A stretch of 64,000 nt of DNA, from positions 5,828,001 through 5,892,000 of the forward strand of contig NZ_CP027706.1 of the NCBI RefSeq assembly GCF_003850565.1. Reading direction: 5' to 3'. How positions within the stretch are numbered: position 1 is the first letter of the stretch; each line of letters opens with the position of its first letter. The DNA comes from Pseudomonas sessilinigenes. Lineage in GTDB: Bacteria > Pseudomonadota > Gammaproteobacteria > Pseudomonadales > Pseudomonadaceae. Of the stretch, positions 17,664 through 27,248 are shown one piece after another. A program made the translations under genes and the position numbers. The notes beneath the pieces are model-generated. The model was not told where the DNA came from. It saw only the letters and a list, made by a program, of their open reading frames with translations, and made no database searches.

Positions 17664-18098
17664 TCAATCCCAGTAGACGGTATATACCTGGTAGCCGTCC
17701 TGTGGTTCTGGCGCACCGGCGTGCTTGCCATAAGGCCAGCCGACGATAATGCCATCGGACTCCAGGCCCTCGATCCACTGATCGGCGACAGCTTGCGGTG
17801 CCGATGAGTAGACATGGATGTTTTCTGCCGCTGGCCAGTCGTCGCACTCCAGCGCTTCGCACCAGTCCTGATGCAGGCCTACATAGACGCCTTGCACGTC
17901 AGGCCGTTGTTCTATGCACTTGAACCGGGCATGGATTTCCCGGATCGATGGGCGCCCAAAGCCCCATTGGTTGGGTGCGATGGACTGCTCCTGGTCGTTG
18001 CCCAGGAAGTACTCATCCAGGGTAACGATGGGGAAATGATCTTCATCCAGTGCGTCCAGCGCTTCGACTCTTTCCAGCAAGATCTTTCGATGACTCAT
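17664..18098 (-). CDS. Hypothetical acidic protein
   Basis: A 144-residue soluble protein (MSHRKILLERVEALDALDED...) rich in Asp/Glu and Trp, ending DGYQVYTVYWD. No family recognised. It lies 90 bases upstream of the RraB-like gene on the same strand and may share its transcript. Small acidic Trp-rich proteins of this shape are often immunity proteins, but no toxin gene is nearby, so this is not claimed. Confidence 0.65.
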   Translation of the reverse strand: MSHRKILLERVEALDALDEDHFPIVTLDEYFLGNDQEQSIAPNQWGFGRPSIREIHARFKCIEQRPDVQGVYVGLHQDWCEALECDDWPAAENIHVYSSAPQAVADQWIEGLESDGIIVGWPYGKHAGAPEPQDGYQVYTVYWD

Positions 18099-18270
18099 GA
18101 TTTACCTATCGGTCGAGGTCCTACTCGCAAACATCACCAGGAGCACGCAACGGCATCACCCACTGGGCAAGCGCCTGCCCTGGCGAACCCGCGCATTATG
18201 AAACCAATGGCCGGCCCGGCTCCAGCTTCAAAACCTGTTTCAGGCATCAGCCCGAGGCGCAATCAAGCCA

Positions 18271-19284
18271 CTACCCTGCTGGAAACGGCACCCGCAGTTC
18301 GACTTGCAAGCCACGGCGATGCCAGTCGCGCTGGAGCGTCCCACCGACGCTACCGGCCAGTTGGTCGATCAGTCCCGAACCATAGCCATACCGGGCTGGC
18401 GGCTCGGCGATGACAGGCCCGCCGCTCTCCAGCCAACGGATCGCCAGCCAGCCATCGTTGACGGACCAGCGAAGCTCGACCTCGCCTTCAGCAACGCTGA
18501 GCGCACCATGCTTCACGGAGTTGGTGGCCAGTTCATGGAGCAGAAGCGCCAGCACGTTGGCCAATGGCCCGGGTACAAGATTCTTCGTGCCACTGAAGCG
18601 GCACTGGGCGCCAAAGGGGTGCAGCACCGACACCATGAACGCCTCCATTTCCACATGGGCCACATCGTCCGCCGCCAGTACCGTGGAGTAGGCCCTGGAC
18701 AGCGCCCGGAGCTTGCCTGCCGCGATCTTGGCCAACGGCTCGGTTGTGCCGGACGCCCTCGCCTCCCTGTCGGCCATCAGGATCACCGCCGCCGCCACGG
18801 TGAAGAGGTTCTTGATGCGGTGCACCATTTCCCCCGACAGCAACTGCTCCCTGGCCAGCGACTGATCCAGCTCCTTTTGCAACAGGACCTGCTCGGTGAC
18901 ATCACGTGAAACGCAGACGATGGTATGCACACGCCCTGCAGGGTCGATGGTCGGGGTCAGCAAATTGTCCCAGTAGATGACCTTCCCACAGGCATCGCTG
19001 TACCCGGCAAAGCGTGCGCTCAGCCCCGTCGCGGCCAAAGCCAGTGCGTCATAGGCCGCCGAATGAATCGAAGGGGGAAGCAGGGGCACCCAGGCCGAAC
19101 CCTTGACCTTCGACGGTGCGATATCCAGTGCCACGCATCCGGATGCATTCATGGCCAAGAGGGTGCCATCTGGCGCCAGGACCTTGATGCAATCGGGTGT
19201 GGCATCCAACATCGCGCGCTGCAGGTCGAACACGGGCGGCTCGCCATCCCGGCGAACGCGAACTTCGTTATCGTCCTTTCTCAT
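18271..19284 (-). CDS. PAS-HWE sensor histidine kinase (copy 2)
   Basis: A 337-residue soluble kinase, paralogue of the one at 9635-10660. Shared segments include QRAMLDAT-x-DCIKVL, LLSGEM-x-HRIKNLFTV, MADREARASG, HELATNSVKHG and WLES-x-GP. PAS at about 18-135, phospho-His in VHRIKNL, N-box at about 260, W-x-E at about 285. The start at 19284 (MRKDDNE) matches copy 1's MHKDDN; a longer hydrophobic in-frame extension to 19446 is judged non-coding. No response regulator is adjacent, so its partner is elsewhere. Confidence 0.92.
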   Translation of the reverse strand: MRKDDNEVRVRRDGEPPVFDLQRAMLDATPDCIKVLAPDGTLLAMNASGCVALDIAPSKVKGSAWVPLLPPSIHSAAYDALALAATGLSARFAGYSDACGKVIYWDNLLTPTIDPAGRVHTIVCVSRDVTEQVLLQKELDQSLAREQLLSGEMVHRIKNLFTVAAAVILMADREARASGTTEPLAKIAAGKLRALSRAYSTVLAADDVAHVEMEAFMVSVLHPFGAQCRFSGTKNLVPGPLANVLALLLHELATNSVKHGALSVAEGEVELRWSVNDGWLAIRWLESGGPVIAEPPARYGYGSGLIDQLAGSVGGTLQRDWHRRGLQVELRVPFPAG

Positions 19285-19752
19285 ACATCCAACTACCCAA
19301 AGGCCGAAAACTCGCCAAAGACTAAAAGAAATCCAGTAGTAGCAATATAAAAGCCGCCCAACGGCAACCACTCCGTCTGCCCCAAAGTAAAACCATAGAA
19401 ACGAAACTGTTCGACTCAGCCAACTCCCGGCAATAAAGCAACTCACGCGCCGTACTATTACCGGGAGTCATTCGGTACAAACGGTGCTTCTATCCAAGCT
19501 ACTGTCCAGGCCCTCCAAAGAGCCCATGCGGCCATGGAACACTCACCTGCTCGGACTCGCGCAGTGCTTGCCCTCAACGCCAGCCCAGCGGCACCACTCA
19601 ATGATCGGAAAGTCCCCGGGGATTGCCACCCGCCCAGGAAAGATTGCCGCCTATCACCGGCCTGCACATTTTCCGCTTATTTACGCAGCGAATGATCGCT
19701 TAAGATCACCTGCCGAAATAAACCGATAGCCAAGTCGATAGGGGTTTTCACC
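19285..19752. other. Intergenic region, no gene seen
   Basis: About 470 bases upstream of the HWE kinase. The kinase-proximal part is AT-rich and should hold its promoter. No frame has a credible protein. Confidence 0.45.
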
Positions 19753-20037
19753 ATGGGTCATCTGCGCGTCGCTCTGCTGCTCTTCGTCCCCCTCACCTTG
19801 ATCTGTGGGTGTACGACGCAACTGACGGAAGCCGGCAGGCAAGTGAGCCTGGTCACGGCCGCCTCTGCCCAGGCGTGCAAAGTGCTCAAGCCGTTCACGG
19901 TAAAAGGCTCCTCCAATGCAGACGCATTGAACATGGCCTTCAATAAATCAGCCGAACTGGGGGGAGATAGCGTGGCGGTCGTCGATGTTGCGGACGACTC
20001 CAGCATCCAGGCGGCGGCCTTGCAATGCCATCCGTAA
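19753..20037 (+). CDS. Small lipoprotein, DUF4156-like
   Basis: 94 residues with a hydrophobic signal and lipobox ICGC (Cys20). The mature part QLTEAGRQVSLVT...ACKVLKPF...NKSAELGGDSVAVVD has the DUF4156/RcsF-like pattern of a C-terminal Cys pair and an AL-x-K-AAELG core. It is predicted to be anchored in the envelope. Function unknown. Confidence 0.75.
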   Translation: MGHLRVALLLFVPLTLICGCTTQLTEAGRQVSLVTAASAQACKVLKPFTVKGSSNADALNMAFNKSAELGGDSVAVVDVADDSSIQAAALQCHP

Positions 20038-20149
20038 GGGGGGCGGCCTATCAGTAGCGGTATGGCCTGGTAGACTTCCCTTCCACTTCATCAAGCAGCC
20101 AGCAGCCGATCAACCGGGTCGCGCCATAGGCCTTGAGAGAGCTCAGCAA

Positions 20150-20359
20150 ATGCCCAAGAACCAGCCCACAGGTGCACCCGCCGCAACCGCTGCGGACATC
20201 GAACGGTCCATCCTGGCCCTTAACAAAATGGCTGAACGCCTCTGGGGAGAAGGTCGGGAGCCCGAGGCACAGGCTCTCATCAATGCCCTGGATGCCCTGA
20301 ACCGAGCCCTTGATCGCATCAGGATTGGAGAAAGCCGCAGGGCCGCCACTCTCCATTGA
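20150..20359 (+). CDS. Small hypothetical helical protein
   Basis: A 69-residue protein from the ATG at 20150 (GAGAG upstream). After a polar N-terminus it forms one long amphipathic helix pair (DIERSILALNKMAERLWGEG, then EAQALINALDALNRALDRI). No family recognised; about 110 bases separate it from the upstream lipoprotein gene. Confidence 0.45.
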   Translation: MPKNQPTGAPAATAADIERSILALNKMAERLWGEGREPEAQALINALDALNRALDRIRIGESRRAATLH

Positions 20360-20474
20360 CCGAGCGCCAATGAAGCTCATGCTCAGTGTCACGCTTGCCT
20401 GGCAAGCCTCGCCGAGCGGGCCGGCCTGTCGTGAAAAAACAGTGGCCGGCGTGCTGTGACAGCGGTAACAAAGA

Positions 20475-20972
20475 TCAGTTGATCAGAACCAAACGTTCAC
20501 GCTGGGCTGGCGTCAGGTCATCTATCAGCCCCACCTTCAGCGTGCCGCTGGAGGAGCCTGCCAGAGGAGCGCCCAAGTCGGCGGATGCCTGTTCCGGCAA
20601 CTTGTACATGGCTCCAGTCAGCGGGTCCACGATCAGCATGCCGATCAACCCACCCACCAGGATGTTTCCCCAGTACCAACCACTGAGGCTGGAGTCCAGC
20701 GTGACAGTCTTGTCAGCGTACCCATCTTTCTTGAAATGCAGCGTGTAGGTCTGGCCTGAGAAATATCCCCGGGAAGATTCCAGGGTCACGGTGCCGGGGG
20801 TATTTCCAGAATGCACCACGACCCCGTTCTTATTGACGATTTCAAATGCAGCGCCCGGCGGTGTGCTTGAAACAGCGACTGGATAACTCGACTCACCGAC
20901 GATACTGGCACACCCCTGGAGCCCCATCGCCACAGCACACGCCACTGCTCCTGCCATCTTCCGAAACGTCAT
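20475..20972 (-). CDS. Lipoprotein with PEGA-like domain and glycine-rich membrane segment
   Basis: 165 residues. Signal and lipobox LQGC near residue 21, then a PEGA-like beta segment (YPVAVSSTPPGAAFEIVNKNG...TLHFKKDGYADKTVTL) and a hydrophobic glycine-rich stretch WYWGNILVGGLIGMLIVDPLTG. The start at 20972 has GGAG upstream; the TTG just before it is less likely. An envelope lipoprotein of unknown function; the type is widespread in Pseudomonas. Confidence 0.8.
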   Translation of the reverse strand: MTFRKMAGAVACAVAMGLQGCASIVGESSYPVAVSSTPPGAAFEIVNKNGVVVHSGNTPGTVTLESSRGYFSGQTYTLHFKKDGYADKTVTLDSSLSGWYWGNILVGGLIGMLIVDPLTGAMYKLPEQASADLGAPLAGSSSGTLKVGLIDDLTPAQRERLVLIN

Positions 20973-21173
20973 CAATACAACTCCATTGCGCCATCATTGG
21001 CATGGCCGGAAATCGACCGCTGGCGATTGTACTCAAGCAATACCAAAATGCCACCACCCTATACCCGACAAGCCCCCTGTGCACGATCGCCCTCACAGGT
21101 CCCGCACCAGTGCCCGGAAATTGCCCACCGACCTGAACACTTTCATACTGTCGGGCCGAACCTCGAGAGCAGA

Positions 21174-21497
21174 ATGGACACTATGAATGCGCAAGAATTT
21201 GTAGCGCTTTGGAAGGCAGAGAAGACCTTGGCGCTCGACAACCTGCGCCAAGGACCGGGACGGGCCGCCGAGCAATTCAAAGCCCTTGAACTGGACGCCG
21301 AGCAATCGCAGAAACTGTGGAAAGCGGTCGATACGGCCCTGACCGATGTGTTCTACACCTTGCTGCTGGGCCTTGATGGAGCTGCATCCATTGGTGGAGA
21401 ACAGTGCGAGTATCAACTTCGGGATGAAGCTGGAGAGCTGATTTCAGATACGGGTGAAATCGAGGCCGAGGCCTACGCACAGTTTCATTGCCCATGA
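21174..21497 (+). CDS. Hypothetical protein
   Basis: A 107-residue acidic protein (MDTMNAQEFVALWKAEK...). Mostly helical with a C-terminal sheet-like segment (EQCEYQLRDEAGELISDTGE). Starts at 21174 or 21183 are both possible. No family recognised; no clear operon partner. Confidence 0.6.
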   Translation: MDTMNAQEFVALWKAEKTLALDNLRQGPGRAAEQFKALELDAEQSQKLWKAVDTALTDVFYTLLLGLDGAASIGGEQCEYQLRDEAGELISDTGEIEAEAYAQFHCP

Positions 21498-21548
21498 ACC
21501 TTTATTGGCATGGAGCCTATACATAGAGCCTGGGCATAGCGCCCGCGC

Positions 21549-22274
21549 TTAAAGCGCTGCCCGCTCCAAGAACTTGCTTATTTCCAGAGAGTAGGCGCCA
21601 GGGTGGGAGAACCTGAACATGTGGCCCGTACGCGGCATGACCACCTCCTGCGAGCCCCTTATGCCTGCAAGGAGCACCTTCGCCGCCAGCTCACCGATCA
21701 ACTTGTCCTCCTCCGGGGTCAGGATCAGTGTGGGGACGGCGATTCTCGCCAGCAGCCCCGTATAGTCCGCCCGCTCAATCGAACGCATGCGGTTGACGTA
21801 GGCCCTGTGGGGCGTCTTCTCGACGAAGAAGGCACGGCTCTTGGCGACCGACCAGGGAACCTCCCCCTCATTGTCAAACGATGAAGCCAGCTGCGCGGCA
21901 TGGATGCGCAAGGTCGCCTGGCGGTAGAAGGGCCCGGGAAAGAATGGCGCCAGTGCCGCCAGCGCCTTGAGCAAGGGCGAGGTGATCGGGCTCTTGGCAA
22001 AACCACCCGAAAGGACCAGGCCTGCAAGCCCTCTTGGCTGGCGTGTGGCGAATGCGAGCGAAGCCACCGCCCCGTAGGAATCGCCAACCAGCACGTAACT
22101 CTGCAGATCCCTCACCTGATCGGCCAAAAAATCGGCCAACGTTTCCAGGTCATGTACGTCATCGGGCAGGCGCAAAGTGCGCATGTTGCGCCCCTGCAGG
22201 TGGGTCAACGAGTTCAGTTGCCACGGGGCTCCTGCGAAACAAGGGATCATGACCAAGGTTGGCGTCGCTTTCAT
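21549..22274 (-). CDS. Alpha/beta hydrolase
   Basis: 241 residues. The nucleophile is in VGDSYGA (G-D-S-Y-G, about 84-90), Asp lies in LTPEEDKLIG and His in PRTGHMFRFSHP, giving a full triad. The start at 22274 has AGGAG upstream. The HG oxyanion motif is replaced by CFAGAPW at about residue 12. Reaction unknown; the fold covers small esterases and lactonases. It lies beside, but is transcribed apart from, the LysR/UbiD block. Confidence 0.82.
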   Translation of the reverse strand: MKATPTLVMIPCFAGAPWQLNSLTHLQGRNMRTLRLPDDVHDLETLADFLADQVRDLQSYVLVGDSYGAVASLAFATRQPRGLAGLVLSGGFAKSPITSPLLKALAALAPFFPGPFYRQATLRIHAAQLASSFDNEGEVPWSVAKSRAFFVEKTPHRAYVNRMRSIERADYTGLLARIAVPTLILTPEEDKLIGELAAKVLLAGIRGSQEVVMPRTGHMFRFSHPGAYSLEISKFLERAAL

Positions 22275-22396
22275 GAGGAACTCCTGGCGGGTATGAAGAA
22301 GTGACGCCCGCACTCTAGGAGTACCTGGATCATCGATCCAATGGCATTTGCACAGCCTGTCGATGCACCAGATTCATGGTCCTGGGCCACTGTCAG

Positions 22397-23341
22397 TCAC
22401 AGCGGGCCACCTGATGACTCGTCGCGCAATAGCATGTTGGTAAGCCACTCAATGGCCGGTTCGGTGACCCGTCCCTGGGCTCGAATAACCCATACCTCCC
22501 AGGTTGGCAACGCCAGGGGCAGCTCGAACACAGCCAATTGCGCAGTCTCTTGCATGCGCAATGCGACCCGCTCGGCGACAACCGCGATCGATTGCGAAGC
22601 GCCGACCATGAACGGCACGGCCAGGAAGCTGGGACAGGCGACGCCCACCTTGCGGGCACGGCCAAGACTCTCCAGTGCGGCGTCCACTACGCCCCGGGTA
22701 TCGCCGCGCGGCGAAACCAGGATATGGGGCAAGCGCACAAAGTCATCCAGGCCCATGTGCCACTTCTTGCCGCGCTGGACCAGCGCCGGGTGTCCCTTGC
22801 GGGCGATACCGATAAAACGTTCCTGATGGACACGCTGGCAATCGAAGCGCTGAGGGATCTGGGCAAAAGAACCGGCCCCCAGCACGATATCGAGTTCGCC
22901 GGAATCGAGCATGCGCAACGCCGACTCGACATCAGCCGGCCTGAGCCCCAGCACCAGGTCCGGCGCGGCGGCCTGGATCTTGGCCAGCACAGGGGCAATG
23001 ACGGTCAAGATCGCGTGATCGGTAGCCGCCACCCAGAGTTTCGCCTGGAGGCGGCTCGGGTCGAACGAGCCTCGCGGACTGGCGATGAGCCTGACGGATT
23101 CGAGCACCTCGGCCACCCGCGGCATGACCTCCACGGCCAAGGGTGTCGGTGCTATTCCACGGGGATTGCGAATGAAAAGCTGATCAGCGAACGCGATCCG
23201 CAACCTCGACAAGGCGTGGCTCGTTGCGGACTGGGACAAATGCAATCGTGCCGCGGCGCGACCAACGTGCCTTTCGATCCAGAGCGCCTCAAGCACCACC
23301 AGGAGGTTGAGATCGAAACGCGTCAAGTCCAGGGGCGGCAT
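22397..23341 (-). CDS. LysR family transcriptional regulator (divergent from ubiD-like gene)
   Basis: 314 residues. The N-terminal helix-turn-helix is FDLNLLVVLEALWIERHVGRAAARLHLSQSATSHALSRLR without gaps in the family pattern, and the type 2 periplasmic-binding fold follows. It is divergent from the UbiD-family decarboxylase and almost certainly controls it, with the phenolic acid or product as co-inducer (inference). The 352-base gap between the two genes would hold the LysR box. Confidence 0.9.
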   Translation of the reverse strand: MPPLDLTRFDLNLLVVLEALWIERHVGRAAARLHLSQSATSHALSRLRIAFADQLFIRNPRGIAPTPLAVEVMPRVAEVLESVRLIASPRGSFDPSRLQAKLWVAATDHAILTVIAPVLAKIQAAAPDLVLGLRPADVESALRMLDSGELDIVLGAGSFAQIPQRFDCQRVHQERFIGIARKGHPALVQRGKKWHMGLDDFVRLPHILVSPRGDTRGVVDAALESLGRARKVGVACPSFLAVPFMVGASQSIAVVAERVALRMQETAQLAVFELPLALPTWEVWVIRAQGRVTEPAIEWLTNMLLRDESSGGPL

Positions 23342-23693
23342 GCTGTACTAGCCTCTTAGTCGATCATTTGAAATGCGCTACGTCGTATTCGAGCCACCAC
23401 CCCTGGCGCCAACCACCTGGGTATGACTGACGATGAGCAAGGTGTCGGCGATCTTGTTCGCGCTCGGCCAGCACCGATACGCAAGCTGCTGCCAGGCACA
23501 AGAAGCCCAGTATAGAACCGGGCTGCCGACATCACTGCTCACGCGCCTCCTGGATGGTTGCCCCCGGATACTTCTGTGGAGTTCGACGTCTCTTGGGTCA
23601 GCCCCCTTCCACAGGACGGAGCGATCGAGCCGCACGCCAGTGTCGAGACGGCCTGCCCCTTCATCCCGCCATAGCAAGCAAGGAGTCGAAAAC
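23342..23693. promoter_or_regulatory. Divergent promoter region LysR/UbiD
   Basis: A 352-base gap without a credible gene. It must contain both promoters. Several T-N11-A pairs occur but none is clearly the LysR box. Confidence 0.4.
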
Positions 23694-25190
23694 ATGAGTT
23701 TGATTGAAAGCGCCCTGGATTTGCGCACATTCATCGAAACACTGCGTCAGCGCAACGATCTGGTGGATGTCGAGACGGTCGTCGACCCGATACTGGAGGC
23801 CGCCGCGATCATCCGCCGCGTGTATGAGGAACGCCTCCCTGCCCCACTGTTCCACAACCTCACCGGAGCGATGCCAGGCGCTCGCCTCTTGGGAGCGCCC
23901 GCAGGCCTGCTGCGCAACAGGCGGCTGGCCTACTCGCGTCTCGCCTTGCACTTCGGGCTGCCGGAAACGACGACCGCCCCGGAACTGGTGGAGAAAATTC
24001 GCTCTGCGGTCAAGGCTCGCCCGATCGATCCGGTTGTCGTAGACACCGGGCCGGTCAAGGAGAACAAATGGATCGGCGCGCAAGTCGACCTCAATCAGTT
24101 TCCCGTCCCTCTGCTGCATGAGGCCGATGGTGGCCGCTATTTCGCGACCTACGGTTTCCATGTCGTGCAATCGCCCGACGGGACCTGGGACAGCTGGGGC
24201 ATCGGCCGCATGATGCTCAATGGCCGCAACTCGCTGGTGGGCCCGGCGATGGCGACCCAGCACATTGGCCAGGTGAGAAAGATGTGGACGGACCTGGGCA
24301 AGCCAACGCCCTGGGCGATGGTGCTCGGCGCCCCGCCGGCGGCCGTCGCGGTGGCGGGCATGCCACTGCCGACTGGCGTCAGCGAGCCGGGCTACATCGG
24401 CGCCCTGCTAGGGCAAGGCCTGCCGGTGGTGAGGACCGAGACCAACGGCCTTTTGGTTCCCGCCAATGCCGAAATCGTCCTGGAAGGAGAAATCAGCCTC
24501 AGCGAACAGGCCATGGAAGGACCGATGGGCGAATATCACGGTTACCAGCATCATCAGGGCAATGTTCAGCCTGTCTTCCATGTCCATGCGGTGACCTTTC
24601 GCAACAACCCCATTCTGCCGATCTGCGTGGCGGGCCTGCCACCTGAGGAGAATCATACGATCTGGGGCACCATGATCTCGGCGCAGCTGCTCGACACCTG
24701 CCAGGAGGCGGGCCTGCCGATCGACATGGCCTGGTGCTCGTACGAGGCCGCGACTTGCTGGGCAGTGCTGGCGGTCGACCCGGTGAAGCTGGCGAGCCTG
24801 AACACCACTGCCGAGGAGTTCGTGCACAGGGTTGCAGACGTCGTCTTCGGTTCACATGCCGGCTACCTGATTCCCAAGCTGATCCTGGTGGGCAATGACC
24901 TCGATATCACCCATATCGATGAGGTGGTTTGGGCCCTCGCCACCCGGCACCACCCAGGATCCGATCATTACTCGCTGCCAGAGGTCCGTGCATTTCCCAT
25001 GGTGCCGTACTTGAACGCTGACGATAAACAGCGCGGCACGGGAGGCAAGGCAATTATCAACTGCCTCTTTCCCGAGCAGTTCCAGGGAAAAATCCGCGCG
25101 GCCACGGCTTCGTTCAAGCACTCCTACCCTGAACAGCTCGTGAACCAGGTATTGGCGAAGTGGCAAGACTACGGTTTCAAGGAGCGCTGA
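23694..25190 (+). CDS. UbiD family (de)carboxylase, prenylated-FMN dependent
   Basis: 498 residues. The UbiD catalytic network is readable: Arg172 in GIGRMM, Glu275 and Glu280 in MEGPMGEYHGYQ, with the five-residue Glu spacing seen in Fdc1. The family removes or adds CO2 on aromatic or unsaturated acids with prenylated FMN made by UbiX. No ubiX partner is in the window, so the cofactor must come from the chromosomal UbiX. ATG at 23694 has AGGAG. Control by the divergent LysR makes this a dedicated catabolic enzyme, probably for a phenolic acid. It is not the ubiquinone UbiD, judging by its context. Confidence 0.9.
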   Translation: MSLIESALDLRTFIETLRQRNDLVDVETVVDPILEAAAIIRRVYEERLPAPLFHNLTGAMPGARLLGAPAGLLRNRRLAYSRLALHFGLPETTTAPELVEKIRSAVKARPIDPVVVDTGPVKENKWIGAQVDLNQFPVPLLHEADGGRYFATYGFHVVQSPDGTWDSWGIGRMMLNGRNSLVGPAMATQHIGQVRKMWTDLGKPTPWAMVLGAPPAAVAVAGMPLPTGVSEPGYIGALLGQGLPVVRTETNGLLVPANAEIVLEGEISLSEQAMEGPMGEYHGYQHHQGNVQPVFHVHAVTFRNNPILPICVAGLPPEENHTIWGTMISAQLLDTCQEAGLPIDMAWCSYEAATCWAVLAVDPVKLASLNTTAEEFVHRVADVVFGSHAGYLIPKLILVGNDLDITHIDEVVWALATRHHPGSDHYSLPEVRAFPMVPYLNADDKQRGTGGKAIINCLFPEQFQGKIRAATASFKHSYPEQLVNQVLAKWQDYGFKER

Positions 25191-25254
25191 CAGGGCAACG
25201 CAGCAGGCCGTGCAAGAACCTGCTGGCAGCCGCGCAGCGGTGATCAATGTGGTT

Positions 25255-26196
25255 TCACCCCAAGTGCTTCTTGAAGAACGGCACCAGCCTTTCCAGCGCC
25301 TTCCCCGTCGCCTCGGGCTGGTCGTACAGCTCGTAGTGCGAAGTGTTGGGCAAGACCAGCAGTTCCTTGTCTTTCGAAGCTGCGCGGCCATACAGTTCCT
25401 GGCCGTCACGATAGGCCCCGAAGCCCCCGGGTTTGTCACCGATCACCAGCAGCAGCGGTTGGGTCAACAGCACCTCGGCCAGGTGGAAGGCGTCCCAATC
25501 CACCGCTGCCGCGCGACGGGAGAGCAGGAAGCTGGTCGGCCCCTGCTCGGCCTGGCCCCGTGCAGTCTTGTAGTAATCGGTGGCTTCGAGGACATCGATG
25601 TCGTTGATTCCGGCTTGCTTGGCCGCCTCCACCGACGGCGGCAGCACATCGTCCACCCGCCCTTGGCCACCTCGGGCCTCGGCGGTGCGCTGCGCCGCGA
25701 TGGCTTCCAGCGTAGCGATTGGATCGTAGCCCCCAAAACCCTCACGGCTCAGGCGCCCGAAATTGACCCCGGTGATGCTCGCCACGGCCTTGATCCGCCG
25801 TTCGGACTTGATCGCGCTGATGGCATAGCCGCCGCCACCGCAGATGCCCAGCACGCCGATCCGATCGGCATCGACATAGGGCAGCGTCACCAGGTAATCG
25901 ACCACCTGGCGAAAGTCTTCCACGCGCTGTCCCGGGTCCTCGACCAAACGCGGTTCGCCACCGCTGGCGCCCTGGTAGCTGGCGTCGAACGCGATCACCA
26001 CGAACCCCGCCTTGGCCAGGGCCGCGCCATACACATTGCCGGAGGTCTGCTCCTTGCAACTGCCGATGGGGTGCGCGCTGATGATGGCCGGGTATCGCTT
26101 GTTGCTGTCGAACTGGGGTGGGAAGTGCAGGTCCGCGGCGATGTGCCAGGCCATGCCTGGGTTGCGGAACTGGACGGTTTCAATCGTGTGGCTCAT
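25255..26196 (-). CDS. Alpha/beta hydrolase with Cys in the nucleophile elbow
   Basis: 313 residues of the dienelactone-hydrolase/YcjY-like group. The nucleophile elbow reads GICGGGG, putting Cys where most relatives have Ser; Asp lies in VIGDKPGG and His in PNTSHYELYD. Cys nucleophiles are characteristic of dienelactone hydrolases. The start at 26196 has AAGGAT upstream. It is convergent with the UbiD gene and divergent from a LysR at 26334, its likely regulator. A role in a lactone or ester step of aromatic breakdown is inferred. Confidence 0.85.
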   Translation of the reverse strand: MSHTIETVQFRNPGMAWHIAADLHFPPQFDSNKRYPAIISAHPIGSCKEQTSGNVYGAALAKAGFVVIAFDASYQGASGGEPRLVEDPGQRVEDFRQVVDYLVTLPYVDADRIGVLGICGGGGYAISAIKSERRIKAVASITGVNFGRLSREGFGGYDPIATLEAIAAQRTAEARGGQGRVDDVLPPSVEAAKQAGINDIDVLEATDYYKTARGQAEQGPTSFLLSRRAAAVDWDAFHLAEVLLTQPLLLVIGDKPGGFGAYRDGQELYGRAASKDKELLVLPNTSHYELYDQPEATGKALERLVPFFKKHLG

Positions 26197-26333
26197 GACC
26201 GGATCCTTGAATTGATGATGACAATCGGGGTTATGCCTGCATCGGCATCTGCCGCGTGCCATGCAGGTTAGGCCTTGAGCAGCCTATTGATAATCCTTCA
26301 GAATCAGCATTCAGTCATAAGCAGATTTGATAA

Positions 26334-27248
26334 ATGCAAGGACATCGACTTCGGGACCTGGAGGCTTTCCTCGCAGTAGCGGAAGAAGCCAGCTTCACCC
26401 GCGCAGCTGCGCGGCTGGGCATTTCGCAATCGGCCCTGAGCCAGGTCATCCGCGGGCTGGAGGAAAGCCTCGGCTTGCCACTGTTCGCCCGCACCACCCG
26501 CAGCGTCTCGGTAACGCCGGCCGGCGAGCGCTTGCTGCTGCTCATCGGACCGGCGGTGGGCCAGATCCATGCGGGGCTGGAGAAAGTCACCGAGCTGCGG
26601 GACAAGCCCTCGGGCACCATCCGCATCAGTGCCGATGAATACGCCGTGCACAGCGTGCTGCAACCAGCGCTCAGGCACTTCCTGCCGCAATACCCGGACA
26701 TCAACGTCGAACTCACCGTCGACTATGGCCTGACCGATATCATCAGTGGTCGCTACGATGCCGGTGTACGCCGGGGCGGGCTGGTGGCCAAGGACATGAT
26801 TGCAGTGAACATCAGTGCACCACACCCGATGAGCGTGGTGGGCTCGCCCGCCTACCTGGCGCAGCGCCAAGCGCCGCAGCAGCCGCGAGACCTGACCGAA
26901 CACGCCTGCATCAATCTACGCCTGCCCACCCATGGCGAGCACTTTGCCTGGGTGTTCGCCAAGGCGGGCCATGAGCAACGGGTCCGGGTCGAGGGCCAGT
27001 TCATCAGCAACAGCATCGCCTCGGCGCGCGAGGCGGCCTTGCACGGCCTCGGCCTGGCGTACCTGCCCCAGGCCTACGTCAGTGATGCCCTGGAGAGCGG
27101 GCAGCTCGTCGAAGTGCTGGCACAATGGCGCAAGACATTCGAACCCTACTACCTGTACTACCCCAGCCGGCGCCACCCTTCGGCAGCCTTTACCCTGCTG
27201 CTCGAGGCATTGCGCCATAAACCACAGGCCGCCACGTTATCTACCTGA
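26334..27248 (+). CDS. LysR family transcriptional regulator
   Basis: 304 residues. DLEAFLAVAEEASFTRAAARLGISQSALSQVIRGLEESLG gives an unambiguous LysR helix-turn-helix; VRRGGLVAKDMIAV and the later substrate-binding fold place it in the YafC/DmlR-like group. Divergent from the Cys-elbow hydrolase with 137 bases between, so it probably regulates that gene. The intergenic region has TTGATAA twice (26292 and 26326 areas), a possible binding element. Confidence 0.9.
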   Translation: MQGHRLRDLEAFLAVAEEASFTRAAARLGISQSALSQVIRGLEESLGLPLFARTTRSVSVTPAGERLLLLIGPAVGQIHAGLEKVTELRDKPSGTIRISADEYAVHSVLQPALRHFLPQYPDINVELTVDYGLTDIISGRYDAGVRRGGLVAKDMIAVNISAPHPMSVVGSPAYLAQRQAPQQPRDLTEHACINLRLPTHGEHFAWVFAKAGHEQRVRVEGQFISNSIASAREAALHGLGLAYLPQAYVSDALESGQLVEVLAQWRKTFEPYYLYYPSRRHPSAAFTLLLEALRHKPQAATLST

